Shown here: positions 8,369 to 17,024 of the stretch, piece by piece
Layout: every line of letters starts with the position of its first letter
How positions within the stretch are numbered: the stretch's first letter is position 1
Assembly (NCBI GenBank): GCA_040387735.1
Contig: JAZKDE010000056.1
Location: forward strand, 5,331-69,330
Reading direction: 5' to 3'
From: Arcicella sp040387735
Lineage (GTDB): Bacteria; Bacteroidota; Bacteroidia; Cytophagales; Spirosomataceae
Length of the DNA: 64,000 nucleotides
Position numbers and translations under genes: made by a program
The notes under the pieces: generated by a model
What the model saw: the letters and a program-made list of their open reading frames with translations, nothing else
Told to the model about the DNA's origin: nothing
Database searches by the model: none

Positions 8369-8786
8369 TAGCACAAGTTTTACAAACTCCTTGTACTAAA
8401 AGATTAGTTTCTACTCGCTGGTAGCCTTCTGGAAGAATAATACTTGGAATAATCACGTGGTCTAAACAAGTGGTCAGACCACAAGTTGTACATTTAAAAT
8501 GTACATGGTCATGGTGATGCTGATGGTCACCTGAGTGACAATTATCTTTGCAAATGGCATATTTTACGCCACCCTCATCATCTAAAACTTTATGAATTAA
8601 CCCTTTATCAACAAACGTTTTGAGCGTTCTGTAAACGGTTACTCGGTCGAATTGTTCGGTCAATTGGGATTCTACATCCGCATGAGCAAGAGCATGAGAT
8701 TTACTCATGAAAACCTCCAAGATTTCCTCTCTACAATCTGTTTGACGGAGTTTGTAGTCTTTGAGTATAGTTTTTACTTCGCTCAT
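8364..8786 (-). CDS. Fur-family transcriptional regulator
   Basis: A 140-aa metal-dependent regulator. Residues 10-65 are the winged helix (RQTDCREEILEVF... FDRVTVYRTLKTFVDKGLI). Two CxxC pairs, Cys99/Cys102 and Cys135/Cys138, form the structural zinc site, and a histidine-rich stretch at 84-96 (HSGDHQHHHDHVH) lies where sensing-metal ligands occur. The many histidines suggest zinc or iron sensing, but Fur, Zur and PerR cannot be told apart from this. It ends inside the inverted repeat upstream of hisA and follows a four-helix membrane protein by 76 bases. Confidence 0.9.
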   Translation of the reverse strand: MSEVKTILKDYKLRQTDCREEILEVFMSKSHALAHADVESQLTEQFDRVTVYRTLKTFVDKGLIHKVLDDEGGVKYAICKDNCHSGDHQHHHDHVHFKCTTCGLTTCLDHVIIPSIILPEGYQRVETNLLVQGVCKTCAI

Positions 8787-8815
8787 ATTCTGTGGCTTTC
8801 GGTTTTTGGCTATCG

Positions 8816-8852
8816 GCGTTCGGCTTTCTCTTCAAAACGAAAAGCCGAACGC
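8816..8852. repeat. Palindrome between the membrane protein and the Fur-like gene
   Basis: Perfect 12-bp arms (GCGTTCGGCTTT at 8816-8827 and its complement at 8841-8852). The flank repeats the word (GGCTTTCGG, GGCTATCGG, GCGTTCGG). There is no T run in either direction, so it is more a repeat element than a normal terminator. Confidence 0.65.
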
Positions 8853-8862
8853 TGAATGCTAT

Positions 8863-9303
8863 TTAAAATAATTTATCCCAAGGAATACGACTTAATAACA
8901 ATACAAGTCCTAAACCGAAGAAAATCAACGCATTTTTGTGTCTTACAGCTGAGTCAACAGCTCTTTTATTTTTTGAATAGCCAATTGTAATCAAAATAAT
9001 AGCGATAATATTAGTCGAAATATGTTCTACCGCAATCTTACGATATTCCGCAATTTTCATTACTTCCGAACCAAGTTCAGTGAAAGCTTTTAATCCAAAA
9101 GGACTCAAAAATAAATATAAAACCAAGCCAATCAATAATTGCGTATGGTTTGAAATCAAGAAGAAAAGACCCAATTTTCGGTCAGTTTCTGTAAATGTTG
9201 ACTTAGAACTAATACCCATTGCGGCTCTCACCAAAACAGCCAGACCCAATGCCATTACAACAAAGAAAAGTGCCTTGTGAATAAGTTGAAAAATTTCGTA
9301 CAT
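8863..9303 (-). CDS. Four-helix membrane protein with conserved histidines
   Basis: A 146-aa protein with four predicted membrane helices (about 8-28, 46-68, 92-110 and 125-142). Histidines sit at or near helix ends: LIHKA, SNHTQLL, VEHIS and RHKNA. I recognise this layout from a conserved hypothetical family in Bacteroidota (short loop TETDRKLGLFFLISNHTQ). Paired histidines in a four-helix bundle suggest heme binding in the style of cytochrome b561, which is inference only. It has its own -7 box and is followed by a palindrome and then the Fur-family gene. Confidence 0.75.
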   Translation of the reverse strand: MYEIFQLIHKALFFVVMALGLAVLVRAAMGISSKSTFTETDRKLGLFFLISNHTQLLIGLVLYLFLSPFGLKAFTELGSEVMKIAEYRKIAVEHISTNIIAIILITIGYSKNKRAVDSAVRHKNALIFFGLGLVLLLSRIPWDKLF

Positions 9304-9335
9304 AATTTTGAGGATTTTGATTTGTCAATTTTTTT

Positions 9336-9343
9336 CAAAGATA
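9336..9343 (-). promoter_or_regulatory. Bacteroidota -7 box for the four-helix protein
   Basis: Read on the minus strand the sequence is TATCTTTG, about 33 bases before the start at 9303. No matching -33 element is obvious. Confidence 0.55.
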
Positions 9344-9402
9344 CTAAACAATGACTTCGTTTATAATGTAATATTACAAAAACATCAAATCACAACAAAC
9401 AC

Positions 9403-11061
9403 ATGAAAAAACGATTACTAATACCCACGCTCTGTTTGGCAAGTATGGCTTTGGGTTCATTTATCACAAAAACCATTGAGAATCAATCGCTTTCGGTTGA
9501 AATAGTAAAACAAGCCGAAAAAATTATGGGCTTGGAATTCTCTCCTTCCGAAGCCGATTCCATGTTAGTAGAACTAACTGATACTCGCAAAAATTTTGAG
9601 GATATTCGTAAAGTAGAACTCAAAAATGAAGTTTCCCCCGCTTTATTATTTAATCCACTTCCTTCAGGCTTCAACTTTGAAAAAGGCACTTCTTCATTCA
9701 AACCTTCTGATGCAAAGACGGTTACTCTTCCGAAAGACAAAAACGAATTAGCTTTTTACAGTGTTCGTCAATTGGCAGAATTGATTCGTTCCAAGAAAAT
9801 TTCTTCCGTAGAATTGACCAAGTTTTATTTAGAAAGGCTCAAAAAATACGATCCGCAATTACAGTGCGTCGTAACACTTACAGAGGATTTAGCCCTTCGT
9901 CAAGCGGCTCAGGCAGATGCCGAAATTGCCAAAGGAAAATATCGTGGCTTACTCCACGGAATTCCCTACGGAGCGAAAGATTTATTGGCAAAAAAAGGCT
10001 ACAAAACGACTTGGGGGTCTGTACCATACAAAGATCAAGTACTTGATTATGATGCCATTGTGGTACAAAGATTAGAAAAAGCGGGAGCCGTTTTATGTGC
10101 TAAATTAACCTTAGGAGAATTAGCTTGGGGTGATGTTTGGTTCGGAGGAATGACTAAAAACCCTTGGAATCTAAAGCGGGGTTCATCAGGTTCATCGGCG
10201 GGTTCGGCTTCATCTGTTTCGGCTGGTCTTTTACCTTTTGCCATTGGCTCAGAAACTTTGGGTTCTATCGTTTCGCCTTCGTCGGAATGTGGAGATACGG
10301 GCTTACGTCCTACTTTCGGACGAGTTCCCCGCACGGGAGCGATGGCATTGAGTTGGTCGATGGATAAATTAGGCCCAATTTGTAGAACAGTGGAAGATTG
10401 TGCTATTGTCTTCAATAGTATTTACGGAAAAGATGGAAAAGATTTGACCGTAATGGATGCTCCGTTTCAATTTGACGGTACGAAAAAAGACTTAAAAGGC
10501 ATCAAAATTGGTTATTTAAAAAATGATTTTGAAGGAAAATATCCAACAAAAACCCAAGACTCCTTAACCTTAGTAATGATGAAAAAATTAGGTGCAGAAT
10601 TAATTCCAATGGAGTTACCAAATTTACCTTCCAATGACATTAGTTTTCTTTTAACCGTAGAAGGAGCGGCCGCTTTTGATGATTTAACTCGTTCTGGAAA
10701 AGATGATTTGATGGTTCGTCAAATCAAAAATGCGTGGCCAAATGCCTTTCGAGCGGCTCGTTTTGTGCCTGCGGTTGAGTACATCCAAGCAAATCGTCAC
10801 CGTTCATTATTGATTCAAGATTTTCATAAAAAATTAGGAAAAATAGACGTGTATTTATCGCCAGCTTTTGCGAGTAAAAATTTAACGATGACCAATTTAA
10901 CAGGACATCCATGCGTGGTTTTACCAAATGGATTTCGCAGTGAAGGTCGCCCGACGAGCATAACATTTATGGGGAAATTATTCGGGGAAGGGAAATTATT
11001 ACAAGTTGCCAAAATCTACCAAGATGCAACCAATTTTCACTTGAAACATCCAAAGTTGTAA
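9403..11061 (+). CDS. Exported amidase-signature hydrolase
   Basis: A 552-aa amidase of the Ser-cisSer-Lys class. The first 20 residues form a signal peptide, so it acts in the periplasm or outside. The Lys192 loop (GIPYGAKDLLA), the serine-rich cis-Ser region (RGSSGSSAGSAS, about 260-270) and the nucleophile region (GSETLGSI, Ser288) are all intact. An extra domain of about 90 residues lies between signal and catalytic core. Amidases of this group hydrolyse a wide range of amides; it is not the GatA subunit, which is cytoplasmic and lacks a signal peptide. The substrate is unknown. Confidence 0.87.
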   Translation: MKKRLLIPTLCLASMALGSFITKTIENQSLSVEIVKQAEKIMGLEFSPSEADSMLVELTDTRKNFEDIRKVELKNEVSPALLFNPLPSGFNFEKGTSSFKPSDAKTVTLPKDKNELAFYSVRQLAELIRSKKISSVELTKFYLERLKKYDPQLQCVVTLTEDLALRQAAQADAEIAKGKYRGLLHGIPYGAKDLLAKKGYKTTWGSVPYKDQVLDYDAIVVQRLEKAGAVLCAKLTLGELAWGDVWFGGMTKNPWNLKRGSSGSSAGSASSVSAGLLPFAIGSETLGSIVSPSSECGDTGLRPTFGRVPRTGAMALSWSMDKLGPICRTVEDCAIVFNSIYGKDGKDLTVMDAPFQFDGTKKDLKGIKIGYLKNDFEGKYPTKTQDSLTLVMMKKLGAELIPMELPNLPSNDISFLLTVEGAAAFDDLTRSGKDDLMVRQIKNAWPNAFRAARFVPAVEYIQANRHRSLLIQDFHKKLGKIDVYLSPAFASKNLTMTNLTGHPCVVLPNGFRSEGRPTSITFMGKLFGEGKLLQVAKIYQDATNFHLKHPKL

Positions 11062-11095
11062 CATTTAATACTGCCTTAAAATGAACTAAATAGAC

Positions 11096-11158
11096 ATTTC
11101 TCTGTTTGATAAATGAATGTTTTAACCATTGACGTTTTATTTTATCAAACGGAGAAAT
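11096..11158 (+). terminator. Long hairpin after the amidase gene
   Basis: Arms of 18 bases (11096-11113 with 11141-11158, one G-T pair) lie 35 bases past the amidase stop. The loop is 27 bases and the T run is weak, so termination is likely but not certain. Confidence 0.5.
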
Positions 11159-11316
11159 ATTAAACTGGAAATAAATTCAATTTTTCAAGCAATAATCCGT
11201 TGTTTTTCTTGAACAAGATAATATTGACTTGATTGTATAACGAATTTTAAAATAACTAATACTCGTTGCGTAACTTTACAGAATAAAAACCATCGAGGAG
11301 AATATAAATTATCACA

Positions 11317-11877
11317 ATGCAATTTTCAAAAACAATCATTTTGCTTTCTATTTTGCTGACTTTCAATAGTTTTGCACAAAAAAATAAAAAAACACCTCCC
11401 GCCCCGATTGAGCAATTCCCTATTCCTCAAACCACGCCGAATCAGTTGTTTTATATTCAACGTAGCTCTAATATTAATACCATTATTTATGATGCTAATT
11501 TGGGTGCCGACAAAAAATTAGACCCCAAAAGTCCCGTTCATACTTATTGGATTCGTTATACAGACGGCAGTAAAAAACAAGAGCTTACCAGCATACAACG
11601 TTCATTGGCGTATGGGCTCCACACTAAGCCAATCAATGGAGAATTAGGCAGTTACGATGGTTATTTCTTTGCCTATCGTAAACGAAAATTTGTCGTAAAA
11701 CTCAATCCAAAAGGAGAACCAATTGCGTTATTTCCGATAAATGGTAAAATGCAAATTCTGAAAAAAGTGTTTGTCAATGTGGACGAAAGCGGCATGATGC
11801 CATCGGTAATTCACGTCGAACTTTGGGGCCGAGACGTTGTAACTGACAAAGAAGTTTACGAGAAATTTAAGCCATAA
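11317..11877 (+). CDS. DUF4833 domain-containing exported protein
   Basis: A 186-aa protein with a signal peptide ending near FNSFAQ. The body matches the DUF4833 pattern as I know it: LFYIQRSSNINTIIYDAN, then PVHTYWIRYTDG, then SIQRSLAYG, and a C-terminal VHVELWG-like strand. No catalytic motif can be named, and the function of the family is not established. It stands alone, 254 bases after the amidase, with a near -7 box (TAACTTTA) about 45 bases before the start. Confidence 0.8.
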   Translation: MQFSKTIILLSILLTFNSFAQKNKKTPPAPIEQFPIPQTTPNQLFYIQRSSNINTIIYDANLGADKKLDPKSPVHTYWIRYTDGSKKQELTSIQRSLAYGLHTKPINGELGSYDGYFFAYRKRKFVVKLNPKGEPIALFPINGKMQILKKVFVNVDESGMMPSVIHVELWGRDVVTDKEVYEKFKP

Positions 11878-11943
11878 AAAGCACCTCCCATCCGTTCAAT
11901 ATCCCTTTGAACACATATTGACGTTTTTAAAAACTGTATAATT

Positions 11944-11970
11944 TATTTTTGAGTTATAGACATAGCTTTG
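11944..11970 (+). promoter_or_regulatory. Two possible -7 boxes before sppA
   Basis: TATTTTTG (11944-11951, with a TTG 23 bases before it) and TAGCTTTG (11963-11970) both match TAnnTTTG. The second is followed by an 8-bp inverted repeat, TTGAGCTA and TAGCTCAA. Which box is used cannot be told from sequence. Confidence 0.5.
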
Positions 11971-12039
11971 AGCTACGAACGCTTTTAAACTAATAGCTCA
12001 AAACGCTTAACTGACATAAAACCAAAACTTAAAAATAAT

Positions 12040-13812
12040 ATGTTACAGTTTCTTAAATACGTGCTTGCAACCATCGTGGGGTTGCTTTTATTTACCATCG
12101 TTAGTTTTTTAATGCTTGTTGGTATTGGAGCAGCGATGGGTTCAAGCGATGATGTTTCTCTGAAAGACAATTCCGTTCTAAAATTAGACCTCAATCGTCC
12201 TATTGTAGAAAACGTTGCCGAAGACGAAAATCCACTCAAAAATTTAGGAGGTCCATTTTCCGACGGTGCTGACAATCTCGGTTTAGTTCAACTCCGTGAT
12301 GGCTTGAAACGAGCTGCCGCTGATAGTCATATCAAAGGAATTTATTTGCAAGCCAATTTTCCACAAGCAGGTTATTCAACTTTAGAAGAAATTCGAAATG
12401 CTCTCCTCGAATTCAAAAAATCAGGTAAATTCATCTATAGTTACGGAGAAATGTTCTCTGAAAAAGGCTATTATGTTACGTCAATTGCGGATAAAATTTA
12501 TCTAAATCCTGCGGGAGGAATGGACTTTAATGGAATTAGTGCCGAAGTGAGTTTCTTCAAAGGAGCTTTGGATAAATTGGATATTAAGCCAATCGTTTTT
12601 AGAGTAGGTGAATATAAATCAGCCGTTGAGCCGTATCTCCGTGAAAATATGAGCGATGCCAACAAAGCTCAATACACTTCCCTATTAGGTTCATTGAATG
12701 ACCATATTTTTGCACAAATTGCAAAATCAAGAAACATACAAATTACCGATTTAAAGAAGGTTGCCGACGAATTAACTGCTTATAAACCGCAAGGAGCTTT
12801 AAATTCGAAATTGATAACCAACATTGGATATTACGATGAGTTTGAATCTGCTTTGAAAAAAACCTTGAAAAGAGATAATGATGATAAAATAGAATTTATC
12901 GGTTTATCTAAATTTATCAAGGCAAAATCTGCCATTTCTTATAACGATTCTAACAACAAAATTGCGGTTATTGTGGGCGAAGGGGCCATCGTTGGAGCAA
13001 AAGCAGACAAAGGAAATATTGGTTCGGAAGACTGGGTAGCGGAACTTCGCAAAGCTCGTGATGATAAAAAAGTAAAAGCCATTGTATTGAGAATTGATAG
13101 CCCAGGAGGTTCAGCCTTAGCATCAGATGTGATGTGGCGTGAAGTTGAATTAGCCAAAAAAGTAAAGCCTGTCATTGCTTCAATGGGTGACTATGCGGCT
13201 TCTGGCGGTTATTATATGGCAATGGCAGCGGATACAATCGTGGCTCAACCAACTACAATTACTGGTTCAATCGGGATTTTTGCCCAATTTTTCAACTTTG
13301 AGAATTTCTTAAAAAATAAACTCGGTATCACCAACGACCGTGTAAATACCAACGCTCACTCAGACTTCCCTACGGTTACTCGTGAAATGGATGAATTTGA
13401 AAAAGCGTGGTTTCAGAAAAGCATTGAGGCTGGTTATGAGTCCTTTACCAGCAAAGCTGCCAAAGGACGCAAAATGAGCATAGATAAATTAAAATCTCTT
13501 GCAGGCGGACGTGTATGGTCAGGAATTGAAGCAAAACAAAATGGTTTAGTTGATGTTTTAGGAGGTTTAGAAGATGCCGTAAAGATTGCCGCTAAAAAAG
13601 CAAAATTGAAAGATGGCGATTTCAAAACCAAATTTTATCCACAACCTAAAGGTTTTTTTGAAGAGCTTTTTGATAAAAAGGAAGAAGAAGTACAAGCCAG
13701 TATGATGAAAGCTCAGTTCGGTGATTTAGCACCTTATGTAAAACAATTAAAAGACTTGAAATCTCGTGAAGGCGTAATGATGTTAATGCCAGAAGTAATT
13801 GATTTTAAGTAA
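12040..13812 (+). CDS. sppA: Signal peptide peptidase SppA, 67-kDa type
   Basis: SppA degrades leftover signal peptides in the membrane and works on the periplasmic side. The 590-aa double-length form has an N-terminal membrane helix (about 5-32) and two tandem S49 domains. The catalytic Lys193 is in the first domain (GEYKSAVEP) and the nucleophile Ser388 in the second (MGDYAASGGYYMA), the same split arrangement as E. coli SppA. The SPGGS and ITGSIGIF motifs are present. It is probably monocistronic: two -7 boxes lie upstream and a perfect 16-bp hairpin follows. Confidence 0.95.
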   Translation: MLQFLKYVLATIVGLLLFTIVSFLMLVGIGAAMGSSDDVSLKDNSVLKLDLNRPIVENVAEDENPLKNLGGPFSDGADNLGLVQLRDGLKRAAADSHIKGIYLQANFPQAGYSTLEEIRNALLEFKKSGKFIYSYGEMFSEKGYYVTSIADKIYLNPAGGMDFNGISAEVSFFKGALDKLDIKPIVFRVGEYKSAVEPYLRENMSDANKAQYTSLLGSLNDHIFAQIAKSRNIQITDLKKVADELTAYKPQGALNSKLITNIGYYDEFESALKKTLKRDNDDKIEFIGLSKFIKAKSAISYNDSNNKIAVIVGEGAIVGAKADKGNIGSEDWVAELRKARDDKKVKAIVLRIDSPGGSALASDVMWREVELAKKVKPVIASMGDYAASGGYYMAMAADTIVAQPTTITGSIGIFAQFFNFENFLKNKLGITNDRVNTNAHSDFPTVTREMDEFEKAWFQKSIEAGYESFTSKAAKGRKMSIDKLKSLAGGRVWSGIEAKQNGLVDVLGGLEDAVKIAAKKAKLKDGDFKTKFYPQPKGFFEELFDKKEEEVQASMMKAQFGDLAPYVKQLKDLKSREGVMMLMPEVIDFK

Positions 13813-13820
13813 GAATTTTG

Positions 13821-13864
13821 ATATTCGATTCTTGATGTTTAAAAAAATATCAAGAATCGAATAT
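13821..13864 (+). terminator. Hairpin after sppA
   Basis: Perfect 16-bp arms (ATATTCGATTCTTGAT at 13821-13836 and its complement at 13849-13864). There is no T run after the stem, so it may stabilise the sppA mRNA end instead of terminating. Confidence 0.55.
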
Positions 13865-13887
13865 TTAACTACAACCAAAATACAATT

Positions 13888-14403
13888 ATGAATAATTCTA
13901 TACAAATCAATAATCAAACTTTCGCCATTGAATACTACCCTGCTACAGTTGTTCATTCAGATAAATACAATGAAACAAATTATTTTACTTTCAATAATTA
14001 TAACGCAAATACTCCTTCACATGACATTACTTTCCGAGAAAATCAAACAGGTCATGAGTTCTTTTTTACAGTTGAGTATAGCAAAATGAAAGCATACGTT
14101 GGACAGAATGTAGATTTAATAACCTTAGATAAAAAAATCATTGGCTATGTCAGCAATTCAACCAATAATTACTACTATTTAACTAACCAATTTGCTAAAA
14201 TTTTACAGCTTGGAATTCATTGGAAATGGATAGTTTTTCTGGAAATTTCATTGGCAATAAGCTTATATTTTAATACTGATTATTCTCTACAAAATTATCT
14301 TATCGGCTTTTTCTTTTTTATTCCTATTGTTTATCGGGTTGGTATGAGATTTTTTAATTTATACATAGAAAAGAAGATTGATAAAGTAGTTTCAAAAAGT
14401 TAA
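13888..14403 (+). CDS. Membrane protein of unknown function (171 aa)
   Basis: I do not recognise the family. Residues 1-105 are polar and rich in Asn and Tyr, without a signal peptide. Two hydrophobic helices follow (about 109-128 and 132-150), and a short basic tail ends in KKIDKVVSKS. The arrangement predicts an N-terminal cytoplasmic domain anchored by a helical hairpin. The gene is AT-rich compared with its neighbours and stands alone after sppA, so it may be a recent or strain-specific gene. Confidence 0.65.
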   Translation: MNNSIQINNQTFAIEYYPATVVHSDKYNETNYFTFNNYNANTPSHDITFRENQTGHEFFFTVEYSKMKAYVGQNVDLITLDKKIIGYVSNSTNNYYYLTNQFAKILQLGIHWKWIVFLEISLAISLYFNTDYSLQNYLIGFFFFIPIVYRVGMRFFNLYIEKKIDKVVSKS

Positions 14404-14465
14404 AATACATAATGAGACGTATTTTCAGAAACCCATTTTCCTATTTTCAACTTTATTATAAATCG

Positions 14466-15242
14466 TTAAAACTTCACCCCAAAATCCAAGTAAAAAGCTC
14501 CATTTTTCGTGATTAAATCACCAAAAGTTCGACTTCTATTAATTTCTACCAATCCTCGTTGGTACTGTATTCCGAAGAAAAAAGCATCACCTCCCCTACT
14601 CAAAGGTTTTTCTCCACCGATTCCCAACAACAAGCCAACATCGCCAAAACCAAATATACTTTGCGAACTTGCCAGACGTTCTTGGTACTGAAAAAGAGCA
14701 TTTCGTGTTTTATCTAAGGCTTTTTCGGCAATTTTCAAATCGAGCGTTCCCCCAAATTGTAGATATAGAGGCGTATCATCCAAGATTTTATCACTAAAAA
14801 TTTTCATCGTTAATGGAATTTGCAAATACTGTAAATTGAAATTGGCCTCCGTTCCACGTAATTCATCCGTCGTTAAAGGAGTTGTTTTGAATAAATCATT
14901 ATCATAAAAACTACCGTGCATCGAATAATTAACACTCTTAACGGTGTACCAAAGTCCAGTACTAAAAGCATATTTATCGGTAATATAAAAATCAGCAATT
15001 GGCCCCAAACTCAACCGCACATTTGCTCCATTCGAATCAAATCCTTTGAAGTTTTTTGAGGCGTCAACGTAATTAATCATGATACCTGGAGAGAATTTAA
15101 AACCCATTTTTATTTTATAAAAACTGTTAAAAAATCCACCTCTATAACTTCCTCCATAGTTAGCGTCGGAATTATATTGTTGCGAAAAGCCCTCAAATCC
15201 TATCAGCAGAATAAAAAGGGTTAGTAATACGTTATTCTTCAT
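14466..15242 (-). CDS. Outer-membrane beta-barrel protein (PorT-like)
   Basis: A 258-aa protein with a signal peptide (LIGFEGFSQQ) and alternating hydrophobic/polar strands ending in a C-terminal aromatic (DFGVKF), as expected for an outer-membrane barrel. Strand segments such as MGFKFSPGIMINYV, VRLSLGPIADFYI and YAFSTGLWYTV resemble the PorT/OMP_b-brl_2 family. No ligand can be deduced. It converges on the gene before it and is divergent from gldB, with 134 bases between starts. Confidence 0.8.
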   Translation of the reverse strand: MKNNVLLTLFILLIGFEGFSQQYNSDANYGGSYRGGFFNSFYKIKMGFKFSPGIMINYVDASKNFKGFDSNGANVRLSLGPIADFYITDKYAFSTGLWYTVKSVNYSMHGSFYDNDLFKTTPLTTDELRGTEANFNLQYLQIPLTMKIFSDKILDDTPLYLQFGGTLDLKIAEKALDKTRNALFQYQERLASSQSIFGFGDVGLLLGIGGEKPLSRGGDAFFFGIQYQRGLVEINRSRTFGDLITKNGAFYLDFGVKF

Positions 15243-15376
15243 ATTTTTGTAAGGAAATTAATTAAGATCTTCGAGGTTAGTTTTTCGAGGTACGAGAAAA
15301 TGTACATCTAAAGTCCAATATCAAAATCAACAATTCATCGGTCAATCTAAGTACCGAAAATCAAACATTAAAACAA

Positions 15377-16408
15377 ATGCAATACTTGAAATTTTGTCTT
15401 TTTATAACCCTCTTTTCTCTCGCTTTGGGCTGCACTCAAACTAAAGACAACCAAACCAATTCCGACCCCGATGTTAATAACGTAAAAGTTACCGTAAATA
15501 TTCAGCGGCTCGACAAAGAATTGTTTGCGTGTAAGAGTAAAGCCGAATTATTAGATTTTTTCAATAAGAATACGGCTTTCATCAATGCTTATTTTCAAGT
15601 TTCCAGTAAAGACTTTGATAAATTGGCGGATGATTTTTTACCCTTAATTCAAAATCAAGGTTTACGTGATTTTTACAATCAATCACAAGAACCCGCTTTC
15701 TTTGGTAATCAAAACCTCGAAAATGATTTTCGTACTGCCTTCCAACATCTCAAATATTATTATCCTGATTTTAAAGAACCCAAAATCTATACCATTTTTT
15801 CGGGTTTCTTTGGACAAGGCACTTTACCCAATCGTGAATTAATGGTTTCGGATACTGCCATTTACATTGGATTGGACTACTTTATGGGCAGAAAGGGGAA
15901 ATTTTTACCCGATATTTACGATTATCAACTCCGAAAAGCCGCTCCAGATGCCATTGTACCCCTTGGAATACTTTTATTATCTCAAAAATACAATACGGTC
16001 AATTCGAAAGATAAAACCTTATTATCAGATATGGTTTGGTACGGAAAAAGTTACGTTTTTGCTCATACCATGTTGCCCGAAAAAGCTGATACATTATTTA
16101 TTGGTTACTCAGGTGAACAATTAGCGGGAAGTTATGAATTCCAGAAGAATATTTGGGCTCATTTCATTGATAATAAGTTGCTTTATAACACACAAGACCC
16201 CGTAAAAGCAAAATACGTTGGCGAACGTCCACTGACTCCAGAAATTGGCAAAGACTGTCCAGGAAGTATTGGAAGATGGTTAGGTTGGAGAATTGTAGGG
16301 AAATATTTTGACGAGAATGAAAACCTAAAAATCCAAGATTTAATGAAACAATCCGATGCTCAGAAGATTTTTGAAGCATCAAAATACAAAGGCTTACCCG
16401 ATGAGTAA
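15377..16408 (+). CDS. gldB: Gliding motility lipoprotein GldB
   Basis: A 343-aa lipoprotein (lipobox ALGC, Cys19). It carries the GldB hallmark near the C terminus (ERPLTPEIGKDCPGSIGRWLGWRIVGKY) and the conserved PKIYTIFSGF and YIGLDYFMG segments. GldB is needed for gliding motility in Flavobacterium johnsoniae but is also kept in non-gliding Bacteroidota, so motility should not be assumed. The barrel gene 26 bases downstream probably shares the transcript. This gene is one of the better signs that the organism belongs to Bacteroidota. Confidence 0.9.
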   Translation: MQYLKFCLFITLFSLALGCTQTKDNQTNSDPDVNNVKVTVNIQRLDKELFACKSKAELLDFFNKNTAFINAYFQVSSKDFDKLADDFLPLIQNQGLRDFYNQSQEPAFFGNQNLENDFRTAFQHLKYYYPDFKEPKIYTIFSGFFGQGTLPNRELMVSDTAIYIGLDYFMGRKGKFLPDIYDYQLRKAAPDAIVPLGILLLSQKYNTVNSKDKTLLSDMVWYGKSYVFAHTMLPEKADTLFIGYSGEQLAGSYEFQKNIWAHFIDNKLLYNTQDPVKAKYVGERPLTPEIGKDCPGSIGRWLGWRIVGKYFDENENLKIQDLMKQSDAQKIFEASKYKGLPDE

Positions 16409-16434
16409 GTAATATTTCACCCAAACACTAAAAC

Positions 16435-16905
16435 ATGAGAAAGCACACAATTATTTTATTGATTTCACTATTAAGCATCAGTTATTTTTCAAAAGCACAA
16501 CTATATAAATCAGCCTTGGGTATTCGTTTAGGGCCAACGAATGGCATCACTTACAAAACTTTCGTGAATGGAAATGCCGCCGTGGAGGTTATTGGTACTT
16601 TTCGGAGCCAAGGATTTGGACTTACAGGACTTTATGAAGTACACGGCAGAGCATTTAATTCGAGAGATTTTAACTGGTTTATCGGTGGTGGTGGACACCT
16701 TTATGTGTGGGGAGATAACCGTCCGAGTTACTTAGACAATAACCAAAGAACTGTTTTGGGCTTAGACGGTATTTTGGGTTTAGAAGCCAAATTTAGAAGC
16801 ATTCCGTTGGCAGTAAGTTTAGACTGGAAACCCGCCATTAACATTATCAATTATTCAAGTTTTTTGAGTGATGAAATTGCTCTATCCTTACGATATACTT
16901 GGTAA
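16435..16905 (+). CDS. Small outer-membrane beta-barrel protein
   Basis: A 156-aa protein with a signal peptide (MRKHTIILLISLLSISYFSKAQ) and about eight amphipathic strands ending SLRYTW, a good outer-membrane C terminus. The size and glycine-rich turns (GIRLGPTNGITYKTF, FIGGGGHLYVWGD) suggest an eight-stranded barrel. It follows gldB by 26 bases and is followed by a strong terminator, so the pair likely forms an operon. The function is unknown. Confidence 0.78.
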   Translation: MRKHTIILLISLLSISYFSKAQLYKSALGIRLGPTNGITYKTFVNGNAAVEVIGTFRSQGFGLTGLYEVHGRAFNSRDFNWFIGGGGHLYVWGDNRPSYLDNNQRTVLGLDGILGLEAKFRSIPLAVSLDWKPAINIINYSSFLSDEIALSLRYTW

Positions 16906-16932
16906 ATTTAGATAGATAATAGTAGATTTTTG

Positions 16933-16979
16933 TTGGCTTTATTACATATTTGTATGTGTAATAAAGCCAATTTTATTTT
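16933..16979 (+). terminator. Terminator after the gldB operon
   Basis: A perfect 14-bp stem (TTGGCTTTATTACA at 16933-16946 with 16957-16970) is followed by TTTTATTTT. Confidence 0.8.
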
Positions 16980-17024
16980 CCGAAAATAGCAGAACAAAGT
17001 CTCAAAAAAATCATCATTAAAATT

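Noticed and set aside
10047..10415. Long antisense open frame inside the amidase gene
   Set aside because: It is a shadow of the codon pattern of a well-supported gene and has no family features.
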